Assembly (NCBI RefSeq): GCF_040403615.1
Contig: NZ_JBBAKG010000024.1
Span: forward strand, 12,861 to 76,860
Direction of reading: 5' to 3'
Source: Haliscomenobacter sp040403615
GTDB taxonomy: Bacteria > Bacteroidota > Bacteroidia > Chitinophagales > Saprospiraceae
DNA length: 64,000 nt
The position numbers and the translations under genes are program-made. Positions 1 to 8,763 of the stretch are shown here, piece by piece. Under the pieces are notes generated by a model. It searched no databases, had not been told where the DNA came from, and saw nothing but the letters and a program-made list of their open reading frames with translations. Numbering within the stretch: the stretch's first letter is position 1; every line of letters begins with the position of its first letter.

Positions 1-1040
1 AGGTTGGCCGCGATTTTCGGGGCGACCCCAGCTCTGCGTTGTTGGAGGTGTTGGATCCATCCCAAAACGACCATTTTCACGACAATTACCTGGAGGTGGA
101 TTATGATTTGAGCAAAGTATTGTTCATCGCTACGGCCAATGGTTTGAGTACCATTCAGCCACCACTGCTCGATCGGATGGAAATCATTGAAATCAGTGGT
201 TATTCCATGGAAGAAAAAGTGGAAATTGCCAAGCGCCACCTCATCCCAGAGCAACTGAAAGAGCACGGTCTCAAGGCCAGTCAGGTGAAATTTGGCAAAA
301 AAGCCTTGAAGAAAATTGTGCAGGAATACACCCGCGAATCGGGCGTTCGCTCGCTCAATCGCCAAATTGCCGCGATAATGCGCCACGTTGCCAAGGAGGT
401 CGCGATGGATGAAACTTCCAATCCCAATATCGACGAAACGGAAGTAGCCAGCATCCTGGGCATCAAGCCTTATACATCAGAGTTGTACAAAGAAGTTCCT
501 TCTCCTGGTGTAGCAGTTGGTCTGGCCTGGACTCAAATGGGTGGCGAAATTCTTTTTGTGGAATCCAGCGTAAGCAAAGGCACTGGTCGCATGATTCTGA
601 CCGGAAACCTCGGAGAGGTGATGAAAGAATCGGCAACTACGGCCATGAGTTTCATCAAAGCCCACGCCGAAGAACTGGGCGTGGATACCGAAAAAATTGA
701 AAAAAGCGACGTACACGTCCACATCCCCGAAGGCGCTATCCCCAAAGATGGCCCATCAGCAGGAGTGACCATGCTTACGGCACTCGCTTCCATCTTTACG
801 GGCAAACCCGTTAAGCCATTTTTGGCCATGACTGGCGAAATCACGCTGCGAGGAAAGGTTTTGCCGGTAGGCGGAATCAAGGAAAAAATCCTGGCGGCCA
901 AACGGGCAGGCATGAAAGAAATCATCCTATGCAAAGAAAACCGTCGCCATGTGGAAGACATCAACACCGATTACATCAGTGGTTTGAAATTCCACTATGT
1001 CGGGAATATGCAGGAAGTATTGGCGCAGGCAATTGCCTAA
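1..1040 (+). CDS. lon: ATP-dependent protease Lon, C-terminal part (5' end outside window)
   Basis: This is the 3' part of Lon, a cytosolic AAA+ serine protease that degrades misfolded and short-lived regulatory proteins. The frame is open at the window edge (first full codon at base 3), so the N-terminal substrate-binding domain and the Walker A motif lie outside. What remains is the end of the ATPase core (ATANGLSTIQPPLLDRME), the helical lid, and the whole proteolytic domain. The catalytic Ser-Lys dyad is visible: Ser in KDGPSAGVT (codon 756-758) and Lys in PVGGIKEK. The gene is followed by a strong hairpin terminator. No damage is seen in the visible part. Identification is certain; only the truncation by the window limits it. 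Confidence 0.97.
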   Translation, partial: VGRDFRGDPSSALLEVLDPSQNDHFHDNYLEVDYDLSKVLFIATANGLSTIQPPLLDRMEIIEISGYSMEEKVEIAKRHLIPEQLKEHGLKASQVKFGKKALKKIVQEYTRESGVRSLNRQIAAIMRHVAKEVAMDETSNPNIDETEVASILGIKPYTSELYKEVPSPGVAVGLAWTQMGGEILFVESSVSKGTGRMILTGNLGEVMKESATTAMSFIKAHAEELGVDTEKIEKSDVHVHIPEGAIPKDGPSAGVTMLTALASIFTGKPVKPFLAMTGEITLRGKVLPVGGIKEKILAAKRAGMKEIILCKENRRHVEDINTDYISGLKFHYVGNMQEVLAQAIA

Positions 1041-1074
1041 GCATTAACTTCAATTAGTGAATACATTAACGCTT

Positions 1075-1114
1075 CGGCTCAGTGCATTTTTGTTGCACTG
1101 AGCCGATTTTTTTT
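1075..1114 (+). terminator. Intrinsic terminator of lon
   Basis: A perfect 12-bp stem (1075-1086 with 1094-1105, CGGCTCAGTGCA) around a 7-nt loop is followed at once by a run of nine Ts. This is a textbook Rho-independent terminator, 35 bases after the lon stop codon. Confidence 0.93.
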
Positions 1115-1249
1115 TCAAATGATAGTTTGTACAGCGCAATTTTAGACTTGGCAATTCAGATGACAAATGCAGGTTTCTTAATTTACTTTTCACAACCATT
1201 TCTGCTTTCCACAGTTGAACTTTTAACAATTTACCAAAACCAAACCATT

Positions 1250-4222
1250 ATGAATCAAGTTGTCCACATTTCCCCACGTGGCTGGCGAGCCTTCAGCCGC
1301 AGCCTTTTTCTTCTCTTGTTAAGTTTTACTTTTTTTTCGGTATTGCAGGCACAAAGCTCTTGCCTGGCCAATTTTGGCCGTTTGGGCAATCTTAAAGTGT
1401 GCCAAACCACAACCACTGCCAGCATTCAGGCTGACGAGGTTGCGGCGCCAGTAGTTCCTGCTGGCTACAGTGTATTGTATGTACTGACCAAAGGCGATAG
1501 CCTGAAGATCCAAAGAGTAAGCCGATTCCCCTTCTTCAAAGTACAACCGAACGACCTCTACACGATCCACACCCTGGTGTACAATCCTACAACGCTGGAT
1601 CTGAGCATCGTGAAGCCAGGTATTACTACCGGTTTTGATGTCAACAAATTACTGATTCAAGGTGGCGGCAAAATTTGTGCAGCCCTGGACGTAGCCGGAG
1701 CAAAATTCAGCTTTGGTGCTTGTACCGATCCATGCTTTGCTAAAGCAGGAACTTTGCGCGCTGAAACCAAAGCTTGCCTGGATGGAGACACCGTACGTTT
1801 GCGTGCCTCTATAGCCACTGCTCCAATTGTACCCGATAGCTTCCAGGTAGCCTATGTTCTGACGCGCAGTGATAGTCTGGTGATCATCAATGCAGGTGCC
1901 AAGCCTGAATTTGTGGTCAACAGAGTTGGCAAATACACGATCCACACCCTGGTTTACAATCCTAAAAGCCTGAATTTGGCGATTGTAAGACTTGGTGTTA
2001 CCACCGGTTTTGATGTCAACAAATTGCTGGTACAAGGTGGCGGCAGCATTTGCGCAGCGCTGGACGTAGCAGGTGCAAAGTTTGATGTCACTGCTTGCCC
2101 TTGTGTTGCATCAACCGGAACACTGCGTGCGGTTAGTGGTGCTTGTTTGCAAGACGGCAAAGCGCGTTTGCAGGCCATCCAGACTTCTCGTCCAAATGTA
2201 CCAAATGGTTACAAATTGGCTTATGTACTGACCCGCAGCGACAGTCTGGTGATCATTGGCACCAGTGCAACTCCTGAGTTTACGGTGACCCGCGCAGCTC
2301 GTTACACGATCCACACTTTGGTATACAATCCGGCTACCCTGAATTTGGGCATTGTGAGACCAGGTGTTACTACCGGTTTTGACGTCAACAAATTATTGAT
2401 TCAAGGTGGTGGCAAAATTTGCGCCGTGCTGGATGTAGCAGGTGCCAAATTTGATATCTCTGCAACGCCTTGTTGCTCTGCCAAAGCAGGAACTTTGCGC
2501 GCTGATTCCAAGGTTTGTCTGGAAGGAGACACCGTGCGTTTGCGCGCCACTGTTGCTACTGCTCCCTTTATCCCGGATAGCTTCCAGGTAGCCTACGTGT
2601 TGACCCGCGGTGATAGTCTGGTGATCATCAATGCAGGTGCCAAGCCTGAATTTGTGGTCAACAGAGTTGGCAAATACACGATCCACACCCTGGTTTACAA
2701 TCCTAAAAGCCTGAATTTGGCGATTGTAAGACTTGGTGTTACCACCGGTTTTGATGTCAACAAATTGCTGGTACAAGGTGGCGGCAGCATTTGCGCAGCG
2801 CTGGACGTAGCAGGTGCAAAGTTTGATGTCACTGCTTGCCCTTGTGTTGCATCAACCGGAACACTGCGTGCGGTTAGTGGTGCTTGTTTGCAAGACGGCA
2901 AAGCGCGTTTGCAGGCCATCCAGACTTCTCGTCCAAATGTACCAAATGGTTACAAATTGGCTTATGTACTGACCCGCAGCGACAGTCTGGTGATCATTGG
3001 CACCAGTGCAACTCCTGAGTTTACGGTGACCCGCGCAGCTCGTTACACGATCCACACTTTGGTATACAATCCGGCTACTCTGAATTTGGGCATTGTGAGA
3101 CCAGGCATAACTACAGGTTTTGACGTCAACAAATTATTGATTCAAGGTGGTGGCAAAATTTGCGCTGTGCTGGATGTAGCCGGTGCCAAATTTGATGTCT
3201 CTGCAGTTGCATGCTGTACGGCCAAAGCAGGTACTTTGCGTGCCTTTGGATCTGCTTGTTTGACCAATGGGAGTGCTACGTTGAGTGCGGCTATCAGTCA
3301 GTTGCCTACAATTCCTGCGGGTTATCGCTTGCTGTATGTCCTGACTTCTGGTGACAAACTGGTGATCGAGCAGGTCAATAACTTGCCGGTATTTATTGTT
3401 AAAAAGACGGGTAAATTTACCATCCATACTTTGGTGTACAATCCAACAACCTTGGATTTGGGCATTGTCAAATTTGGTCAGACTACGGGTGTTGATGTCA
3501 ATGGCTTGTTGGTTCAAGGCGGCGGCAAAATCTGTGCTGCACTGGATGTCGCTGGTGCACCATTCAACGTAGTGGAGTGTGCTTGTACGGTGAGTGTAGG
3601 TCGCATTGCGCCACAACCCATCAATTGCTACAACGGATTGCGTGCAGTTCGCCTCAAAGCCAGCATCCTGCACCAGCCAAGCGGCCCTAGCGGATACCGT
3701 TCCATCTGGGTTTTGACTGAAGGCGAAAGCTTAGTCATTCAGGCGGTAAATACACACTCTCCGGAGTTCTATGTAAGTCGTACTGGAAAATTCCGCATCC
3801 ACACTTTGATTTACAACCCTGCAACCCTTGACTTGAGCATTGTCAAGTTGGGCAAAACCACTGGTTTTGATGTCAATGGTTTGCTGGTACAAGGTGGCGG
3901 CAGCATTTGTGCGGGATTGGATGTGGCAGGCGCTGCGTTTGAAATCAAGCGTTGCAATAGTGTCACCTTTGGCGAGTTGCAGGGTTCGAACTTGTTTCCC
4001 AACCCCGCTCAAAATGCATTGAATGTGCAATTGAGCAACAAGAACGGAGCTGTTTCGGTAGAAATCGTTGACCTGAACGGTAAACTGATGCAACGCCATG
4101 CGTTTGAATCAGGCATTACTCAAGCGGAACTCGACGTAACCAACCTTTCTGCTGGTATGTACTTCGTACGCATCAATGCGGAAGGACAGGCTGGAGAAAT
4201 GCTGAAATTTACAAAGCAGTAA
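1250..4222 (+). CDS. Secreted seven-repeat protein with T9SS type A sorting domain
   Basis: Start chosen at the ATG at 1250, because it gives a clean signal peptide (ending SVLQAQ); the frame is open further upstream but lacks one there. The 990-aa product has seven tandem repeats of about 120 residues. Each holds a LxYVLTxGDxL segment, a YTIHTLVYNP segment, a TTGFDVNxLLxQGGG segment and ends ICAxLDVAGAxF with paired cysteines. The last 80 residues (LFPNPAQN... GMYFVRI) form a type A C-terminal sorting domain, which in Bacteroidota directs export by the type IX secretion system and surface anchoring. I do not recognise the repeat as a named domain. An adhesin or cell-surface structural role is inference. 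Repeats 2-3 and 4-5 are almost identical in DNA. Confidence 0.85.
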   Translation: MNQVVHISPRGWRAFSRSLFLLLLSFTFFSVLQAQSSCLANFGRLGNLKVCQTTTTASIQADEVAAPVVPAGYSVLYVLTKGDSLKIQRVSRFPFFKVQPNDLYTIHTLVYNPTTLDLSIVKPGITTGFDVNKLLIQGGGKICAALDVAGAKFSFGACTDPCFAKAGTLRAETKACLDGDTVRLRASIATAPIVPDSFQVAYVLTRSDSLVIINAGAKPEFVVNRVGKYTIHTLVYNPKSLNLAIVRLGVTTGFDVNKLLVQGGGSICAALDVAGAKFDVTACPCVASTGTLRAVSGACLQDGKARLQAIQTSRPNVPNGYKLAYVLTRSDSLVIIGTSATPEFTVTRAARYTIHTLVYNPATLNLGIVRPGVTTGFDVNKLLIQGGGKICAVLDVAGAKFDISATPCCSAKAGTLRADSKVCLEGDTVRLRATVATAPFIPDSFQVAYVLTRGDSLVIINAGAKPEFVVNRVGKYTIHTLVYNPKSLNLAIVRLGVTTGFDVNKLLVQGGGSICAALDVAGAKFDVTACPCVASTGTLRAVSGACLQDGKARLQAIQTSRPNVPNGYKLAYVLTRSDSLVIIGTSATPEFTVTRAARYTIHTLVYNPATLNLGIVRPGITTGFDVNKLLIQGGGKICAVLDVAGAKFDVSAVACCTAKAGTLRAFGSACLTNGSATLSAAISQLPTIPAGYRLLYVLTSGDKLVIEQVNNLPVFIVKKTGKFTIHTLVYNPTTLDLGIVKFGQTTGVDVNGLLVQGGGKICAALDVAGAPFNVVECACTVSVGRIAPQPINCYNGLRAVRLKASILHQPSGPSGYRSIWVLTEGESLVIQAVNTHSPEFYVSRTGKFRIHTLIYNPATLDLSIVKLGKTTGFDVNGLLVQGGGSICAGLDVAGAAFEIKRCNSVTFGELQGSNLFPNPAQNALNVQLSNKNGAVSVEIVDLNGKLMQRHAFESGITQAELDVTNLSAGMYFVRINAEGQAGEMLKFTKQ
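1870..2337 (+). repeat. Intragenic direct repeat, copy A (468 bp, perfect match to copy B)
   Basis: Bases 1870-2337 are identical over 468 bp to 2611-3078, a spacing of 741 bp (247 codons, two protein repeats). Just outside these limits the two copies differ at several positions. This points to recent duplication or gene conversion inside the repeat gene, or to an assembly error. Confidence 0.9.
2611..3078 (+). repeat. Intragenic direct repeat, copy B
   Basis: Second copy of the 468-bp block that also lies at 1870-2337. It encodes the second half of protein repeat 4 and most of repeat 5, and starts to diverge from copy A at base 3079 (T instead of C). Confidence 0.9.
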
Positions 4223-4258
4223 CGATGTAGCTTAAATCTTGGAAAAGATAAATATTGT

Positions 4259-4300
4259 AGCGGGATTTGTGGCATTGTCACAAATCCCGCTGCTTTTTTT
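4259..4300 (+). terminator. Intrinsic terminator of the T9SS repeat protein gene
   Basis: A perfect 13-bp stem (4259-4271 with 4279-4291, AGCGGGATTTGTG) with a 7-nt loop is followed by a run of seven Ts. It lies between this gene and the convergent thiL. Confidence 0.9.
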
Positions 4301-4327
4301 GAGTAAAGTCACACTTCTGAACATTTT

Positions 4328-5371
4328 TTATTCCTCAAAATGCCGCCAACCCTGGGCTTTCAAAGCATGAATATTCCCCCCTTTGGTGTGCAGTTTAAGT
4401 CCATCTTTGGCTTCCACAATCTCCCCAGAAATATAGATATCGGGTAAAAAGCGGATTTTGTCCACATCCTTGGGATTGATGGTGAAGAGTAGCTCGTAAT
4501 CTTCGCCTCCGCTCAGGGCACAAGTAGTAGGGTCAAGACCAAATTTTATGGCCTGCATTTCGGTATCTGGATGAATGGGGATGCCGCTCTCTTCCAGGAA
4601 AGCACCAACGCCAGATTGGGTGCAGAGGTGAAACAATTCCGAAGCCAACCCATCTGAAATATCGATCATGGAAGTAGGCACGAGTTGGTTCTTTTCAAAC
4701 ATCTCGATGATGTCTTTCCGCGCTTCGGGTTTCAGTTGACGACCGATGATGTAGTTTTGTGCTTCCAGGTCTGGTTGAATGCCCGGGTTGGAAAGGTACA
4801 ATTGCTTTTCCCGCTCCAGGATCTGCAAGCCGAGATAGGCCGCACCTAGGTCGCCGGTAATGCAAACCAAATCACCTACTTTAGCGGTATTGCGGTATAC
4901 AATTTTTTCCGCCTTGCCTTGTCCTATCGCGGTAATGGACAAAATCATTCCTCGTTGCGAAGAACTGGTATCTCCGCCCACCAAATCCACGGCATAGTGT
5001 TGACATGCCAAACGGATGCCTTCGTACAACTCTTCCAAAGCCTCCAGCGAAAAGCGGTTGCTCAAGGCCATACTCACGGTAATCTGCTTGGGCTGGGCAT
5101 TCATAGCGTAAATGTCAGACACATTGACCGCCACAGCTTTGTAACCCAGGTGCTTGAGGGGCATGTACATCAAGTCGAAATGGATGCCTTCTACCAACAT
5201 ATCGGTGGATACAACAGTCAGGTAGCCGGAATTGTCGATCACGGCAGCATCGTCGCCTACGCCTTTGAGCGAGGAACTATTTTGTAGCGGAAATTGACGA
5301 GTGAGGTGCTCAATGAGGCCAAATTCGCCAAGGGAATTGATATCGGTGCGTGGTTCTGCTTGGTCTTGCAT
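4328..5371 (-). CDS. thiL: Thiamine-monophosphate kinase
   Basis: ThiL phosphorylates thiamine monophosphate with ATP to give thiamine diphosphate, the last step of cofactor synthesis, in the cytosol. The 347-aa product has the normal length of the family. AIR-synthase-like landmarks are all present: GVGDDAAVI (37-45), STDMLVEGIHF (55-65), NVSDIYAM (83-90), VGGDTSSS (131-138), DISDGLAS (236-243) and SGGEDYELLF (286-295). It is the last gene of a minus-strand run with a thioredoxin-fold protein 29 bp upstream and a TPR lipoprotein before that; these are probably co-transcribed, though no functional link is evident. Identification is secure. Confidence 0.96.
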   Translation of the reverse strand: MQDQAEPRTDINSLGEFGLIEHLTRQFPLQNSSSLKGVGDDAAVIDNSGYLTVVSTDMLVEGIHFDLMYMPLKHLGYKAVAVNVSDIYAMNAQPKQITVSMALSNRFSLEALEELYEGIRLACQHYAVDLVGGDTSSSQRGMILSITAIGQGKAEKIVYRNTAKVGDLVCITGDLGAAYLGLQILEREKQLYLSNPGIQPDLEAQNYIIGRQLKPEARKDIIEMFEKNQLVPTSMIDISDGLASELFHLCTQSGVGAFLEESGIPIHPDTEMQAIKFGLDPTTCALSGGEDYELLFTINPKDVDKIRFLPDIYISGEIVEAKDGLKLHTKGGNIHALKAQGWRHFEE

Positions 5372-5400
5372 GAATGGTGTTTGGTGTACAACAAGTCTAT

Positions 5401-6576
5401 TTAAGGCTGAACCAATCGATCCAGAAAGCTTTTTGCCCGCTGAACGCTGTCTTCGCCTTCTTTTTCAGCCAATTTTACTGCTTTTTCAGCTGCAACTTTT
5501 GCTTCGGGGATTTTTCCTTTGGTGACCAGCAAATCGGCCAGACTGAGGGCATAAATGGATTGGGTGCTTTTTTCGGAAGCCACTTTCATCAATTCAATTG
5601 CTGTATCCAGGGCATCGGGTGCTGCGCTGCTGCGTTTTTTTAACTCAAAAGCTACCGTGCGCAATTCTGCCACTGGCTCGTTGGCAGCAGCTTTGGCATA
5701 TGCTTTGGCGGCTTTCATGTAGTCTTTGCTGTTGTCTTGTTTGTTGGCCAATTCCATGTCCATCCGTGCCGCAAAAGCCTGGGCGCGATCTGGCACGTTG
5801 GCCTGCATTTTCTTTTTGGCCTCTTTGAGCAATTCTTCGTTTTGCATGGTGATGCCCTTTTGAGCAGTAGCCTTGCAAGCGGCCAGTATTTTATTTTTTA
5901 CGGCTTCTTCACCACCTACCAACGGAGCAATTGCAGTGCGGTTTTGCACCAATAATTCAAATGCGCGGCTGTCGGCTTCATTGGTGCCCTCAAAAATGAT
6001 TTTGCGGCTGAGTTCGGAGTTGAGGTCTTTTTGGTTGCGCAGGTAATCGTTCACGATCCGAGGATTGGGTTTGCCCAGGCGGCCCAATGCCCGCACGTAC
6101 TTGTACACCAGTTCAGGACTGCGGTCGCCAGCATCGTATTTTTTGGCAAACTCATCCATATTGTCTACCCGACCGAGGGCACTTTTACCTTCTTTGATGA
6201 ATTCTTCTACTTGCTTGGCGCCGACAATCCGCTTGATCACCTTGCCATCGCTGCCGATGAAATACAAAGTCGGGTAAGCCGAGACGGGGTACGTTTTTTG
6301 AAATTTGGTACCTTCTGGCTGCTCCATGTCAATTTTCATGCTGACAAAGTTCTCATTGAAAAAAGCGCCTACTTCTTCGTTGGTAAACACGCTTTTTGAC
6401 ATCATTTTGCAAGGTCCGCACCAGGTGGTGAATGCGTCTACAAAAATGGGTCTTTCCTGTTTTTTGGCTTCGGCAATGGCCTCGTCCCAGGTGCCGTGAA
6501 AAAACTCAATGCCTTGCCCAATCGCTGCACTCAGCAGCATCGTGGATACCACGAGTGTAGAAATCATTTTTTTCAT
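5401..6576 (-). CDS. Exported thioredoxin-fold protein with C-terminal helical repeat region
   Basis: Start taken at the ATG at 6576, which places a signal peptide (ending LLSAAIGQG) at the N-terminus; an upstream in-frame start would add eight charged residues before it. The 391-aa protein has a thioredoxin domain (about residues 25-140) with active site WCGPC (C53, C56) and cis-proline in AYPTLYF (P102), so it should act as a periplasmic thiol-disulfide oxidoreductase. Residues 150-391 are alpha-helical, alanine-rich and TPR-like. The same architecture is common in Bacteroidota as an unassigned thioredoxin family. Substrate unknown. It lies between a TPR lipoprotein gene and thiL. Confidence 0.85.
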   Translation of the reverse strand: MKKMISTLVVSTMLLSAAIGQGIEFFHGTWDEAIAEAKKQERPIFVDAFTTWCGPCKMMSKSVFTNEEVGAFFNENFVSMKIDMEQPEGTKFQKTYPVSAYPTLYFIGSDGKVIKRIVGAKQVEEFIKEGKSALGRVDNMDEFAKKYDAGDRSPELVYKYVRALGRLGKPNPRIVNDYLRNQKDLNSELSRKIIFEGTNEADSRAFELLVQNRTAIAPLVGGEEAVKNKILAACKATAQKGITMQNEELLKEAKKKMQANVPDRAQAFAARMDMELANKQDNSKDYMKAAKAYAKAAANEPVAELRTVAFELKKRSSAAPDALDTAIELMKVASEKSTQSIYALSLADLLVTKGKIPEAKVAAEKAVKLAEKEGEDSVQRAKSFLDRLVQP

Positions 6577-6651
6577 AGAATCATTTTTTTGTCGCTTCAA
6601 AGCGTGGAATGATGTAAGTAAAGCTGAAAAATTAACTTCCCGATTTTGGGT

Positions 6652-7197
6652 TTATTGTTGCTGTTGTTCAAACTGCTCAATGAGTTGCTGATCCGTAACG
6701 CCTCTTTTTAGGTTGGTTACCAGTACCTGAGCATCTTTGACCATGGGATGTTCGGGATACTTTTCCAAAAAGACTTCATAGTATTCAAGGGCTTTGTCTT
6801 TGTCTTTTAGCTCGTTTTCGGCTACAAAGCCTTGCATGAAAACGGCCTCTGCACTGCGGATGTATGGGCTGAAAGAGGTGCCAATCTGTCCCCACAAACC
6901 AATGGCCTCGTTGAATTTTCCAATAGCATGGCAAAGCTCTGCCGCACGAAACAAGTAAACCGGCGCCAGTGAATCTTGTGGAAACCTGCTGGCCAGGGCT
7001 TGTGCATTGCTTACAAACGCATTGACCCGAGTCGTATCTAATGCCTGATCAGGCTTTTGTCGCAAGGTGGTTTCCAACTCCGCCAGGGTACTTACCAATT
7101 CCGCCTGGGTTGCTTCATTTGCCGTTTGTGGTTTGGGCGTACAAGCGCAAAGGAGTGCTAGGGAAATTGCAAAAATGACTGTCCAAAATCCTTCCAT
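6652..7197 (-). CDS. TPR-like lipoprotein
   Basis: The 181-aa product starts with a lipoprotein signal peptide; the lipobox reads LLCAC, with the lipidated Cys at residue 19. The mature part looks like tetratricopeptide helices, for example KALEYYEVFLEKYPEHPMV, typical of tol-pal system YbgF or outer-membrane assembly type repeats that bind partner proteins. The C-terminus is glutamine-rich. It is first in the run ahead of the thioredoxin-fold gene and thiL, 75 bp upstream of the former. A TAAATTTG promoter element stands 17 bp before the start codon. Function beyond protein-protein binding cannot be assigned. Confidence 0.75.
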   Translation of the reverse strand: MEGFWTVIFAISLALLCACTPKPQTANEATQAELVSTLAELETTLRQKPDQALDTTRVNAFVSNAQALASRFPQDSLAPVYLFRAAELCHAIGKFNEAIGLWGQIGTSFSPYIRSAEAVFMQGFVAENELKDKDKALEYYEVFLEKYPEHPMVKDAQVLVTNLKRGVTDQQLIEQFEQQQQ

Positions 7198-7213
7198 AGA
7201 ATAAAAATTAGCT

Positions 7214-7221
7214 CAAATTTA
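7214..7221 (-). promoter_or_regulatory. Bacteroidota -7 element (TAAATTTG) for the lipoprotein-thioredoxin-thiL run
   Basis: Reading the minus strand, TAAATTTG matches the Bacteroidota sigma-A -7 consensus TAnnTTTG at all fixed positions and lies 17 bases before the start codon at 7197. No clear TTTG -33 box is seen, so confidence is moderate. Confidence 0.45.
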
Positions 7222-7361
7222 CATAAAAAAATAACTTGAAGTCGAGTTGAATTATAGGCCAAACTCCAGGTAAATTTCTTTTAACTTCTTCTTAAGATTC
7301 TCCCCGTTAAACCAATCCTGCCTCACACCGTCTAAGCTTTCACAAACACAAATCGCTGAAC

Positions 7362-8744
7362 ATGGAAAAAATAAAACACCTCTACTGGCGCGCAGGTTTT
7401 GGCCTGAGTCCGGCAGAGTGGCAACAAAAAAAAGCATGGCCCATCAGCAAGGCCATAGAGGATTTGTTTACTCAATCCAGGAATGCAACCGTAGCCCTCC
7501 CGATTGCTGAAATTTCTTTGCCAGAAGACATGGAAAAAAAACGCGAAAATCGCGAGCAGTTTGAGCAGTTTTTGCGCGAAGAGAAACGTCGTATTTTTGA
7601 ATACAACACCAATTGGGTATACCGCATGGCCAACCCTAAGGAAAGCGCACTTCTGGAACGCATGACCTTCTTTTGGCACGGCCATTTTGCCTGCAAGCCC
7701 GATTTTGGCAAGCTAAGCATGCAATACCTCAATACCTTACGCAAACATGCCCTAGGTAAATTCGGCGATATGCTTTTGGCCATCGCCCAAGACCCCGCGA
7801 TGATCCGCTACCTGAATAACCAGCAAAACCGCAAGGAAAAACCCAATGAAAACTTCGCCCGGGAATTGATGGAACTCTTCACCCTTGGTCGGGGTCAGTA
7901 CACTGAAAAAGACATCAAGGAAGCTGCCCGCGCCTTCACGGGTTGGTCTAGCGATTTGCGCGGCGATTACCTGTTTCGGCCAATGTGGCACGACTATGGC
8001 AGCAAAACTTTTTTTGGAAAAACGGGCACTTTTGATGGAAAAGACATCGTCAACATCATCCTGGAAAAACCCGAAACTGCACAGTTCATCGTGCGCAAAG
8101 TGTACAAGCACTTCGTCAACGAGCAAGTGGATGAAGTAAAAGTAAAAGAACTGAGCCAGCAATTTTTTCAATCGGGTTACGATATTTCAAAATTGATGCG
8201 CAGCATTCTATCCAGCGATTGGTTTTATGCACAGCAAAATATGGGCAACCGCATCAAATCGCCTATTGAGTTTACCGCAGGGTTGATGCGAACCACCGAA
8301 ATGAAATTTGACCTACCAATGGGCATGCTGTTTATCCAACGTGCGCTGGGGCAAATTTTGTTCAATCCGCCCAATGTGGCAGGCTGGCCAGGAGGCAAAA
8401 CCTGGATCGACAACTCAACCCTGATGTTACGGCTCAATCTTTCGGCATACCTCTTTAACGCAACCGAATTCAGCTTGCGCACCAAAGGGGAATTTGAAGA
8501 CGAAATGCGCGAAAAGGGTGGACGGAGATTGAGCAATACCCTCAATTTGGCACCACTCAGCTCCAGCATCAAAGGCACCACAACCCAAGAAATAGCGACG
8601 GAACTGGCATCATACCTCCTGATGGCCCAACCCTCTCTGCCCATTGAAACCTACACCAGAGAATTGCCAGCTTCCGATCGTGAAACGATCATTCGCCAAA
8701 TGACCTCCCGCTTGATGACTTTGCCTGAATATCAATTGTGCTAA
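7362..8744 (+). CDS. DUF1800 family protein
   Basis: The 460-aa product belongs to the DUF1800 family (PF08811), found mainly in Bacteroidota and Planctomycetota. Recognisable segments include the N-terminal HLYWRAGFGLSPAEW, the MTFFWHGHFAC segment, NENFARELMELFTLGRGQYT, and NPPNVAGWPGGKTWI. No signal peptide is seen. The biochemical role of the family is unknown. It is followed after only 19 bp by a DUF1501 gene, and these two families occur as a pair in many genomes, which suggests that they act together. Start: first ATG, giving the usual family N-terminus. Confidence 0.9.
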   Translation: MEKIKHLYWRAGFGLSPAEWQQKKAWPISKAIEDLFTQSRNATVALPIAEISLPEDMEKKRENREQFEQFLREEKRRIFEYNTNWVYRMANPKESALLERMTFFWHGHFACKPDFGKLSMQYLNTLRKHALGKFGDMLLAIAQDPAMIRYLNNQQNRKEKPNENFARELMELFTLGRGQYTEKDIKEAARAFTGWSSDLRGDYLFRPMWHDYGSKTFFGKTGTFDGKDIVNIILEKPETAQFIVRKVYKHFVNEQVDEVKVKELSQQFFQSGYDISKLMRSILSSDWFYAQQNMGNRIKSPIEFTAGLMRTTEMKFDLPMGMLFIQRALGQILFNPPNVAGWPGGKTWIDNSTLMLRLNLSAYLFNATEFSLRTKGEFEDEMREKGGRRLSNTLNLAPLSSSIKGTTTQEIATELASYLLMAQPSLPIETYTRELPASDRETIIRQMTSRLMTLPEYQLC

Positions 8745-8763
8745 TTGTCCCAAATTGAAAAAC

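Noticed and set aside
1870..3240. CRISPR-like appearance of regular repeats
   Set aside because: The repeat unit is hundreds of bases long and in frame within a protein gene; there are no short direct repeats with unique spacers.
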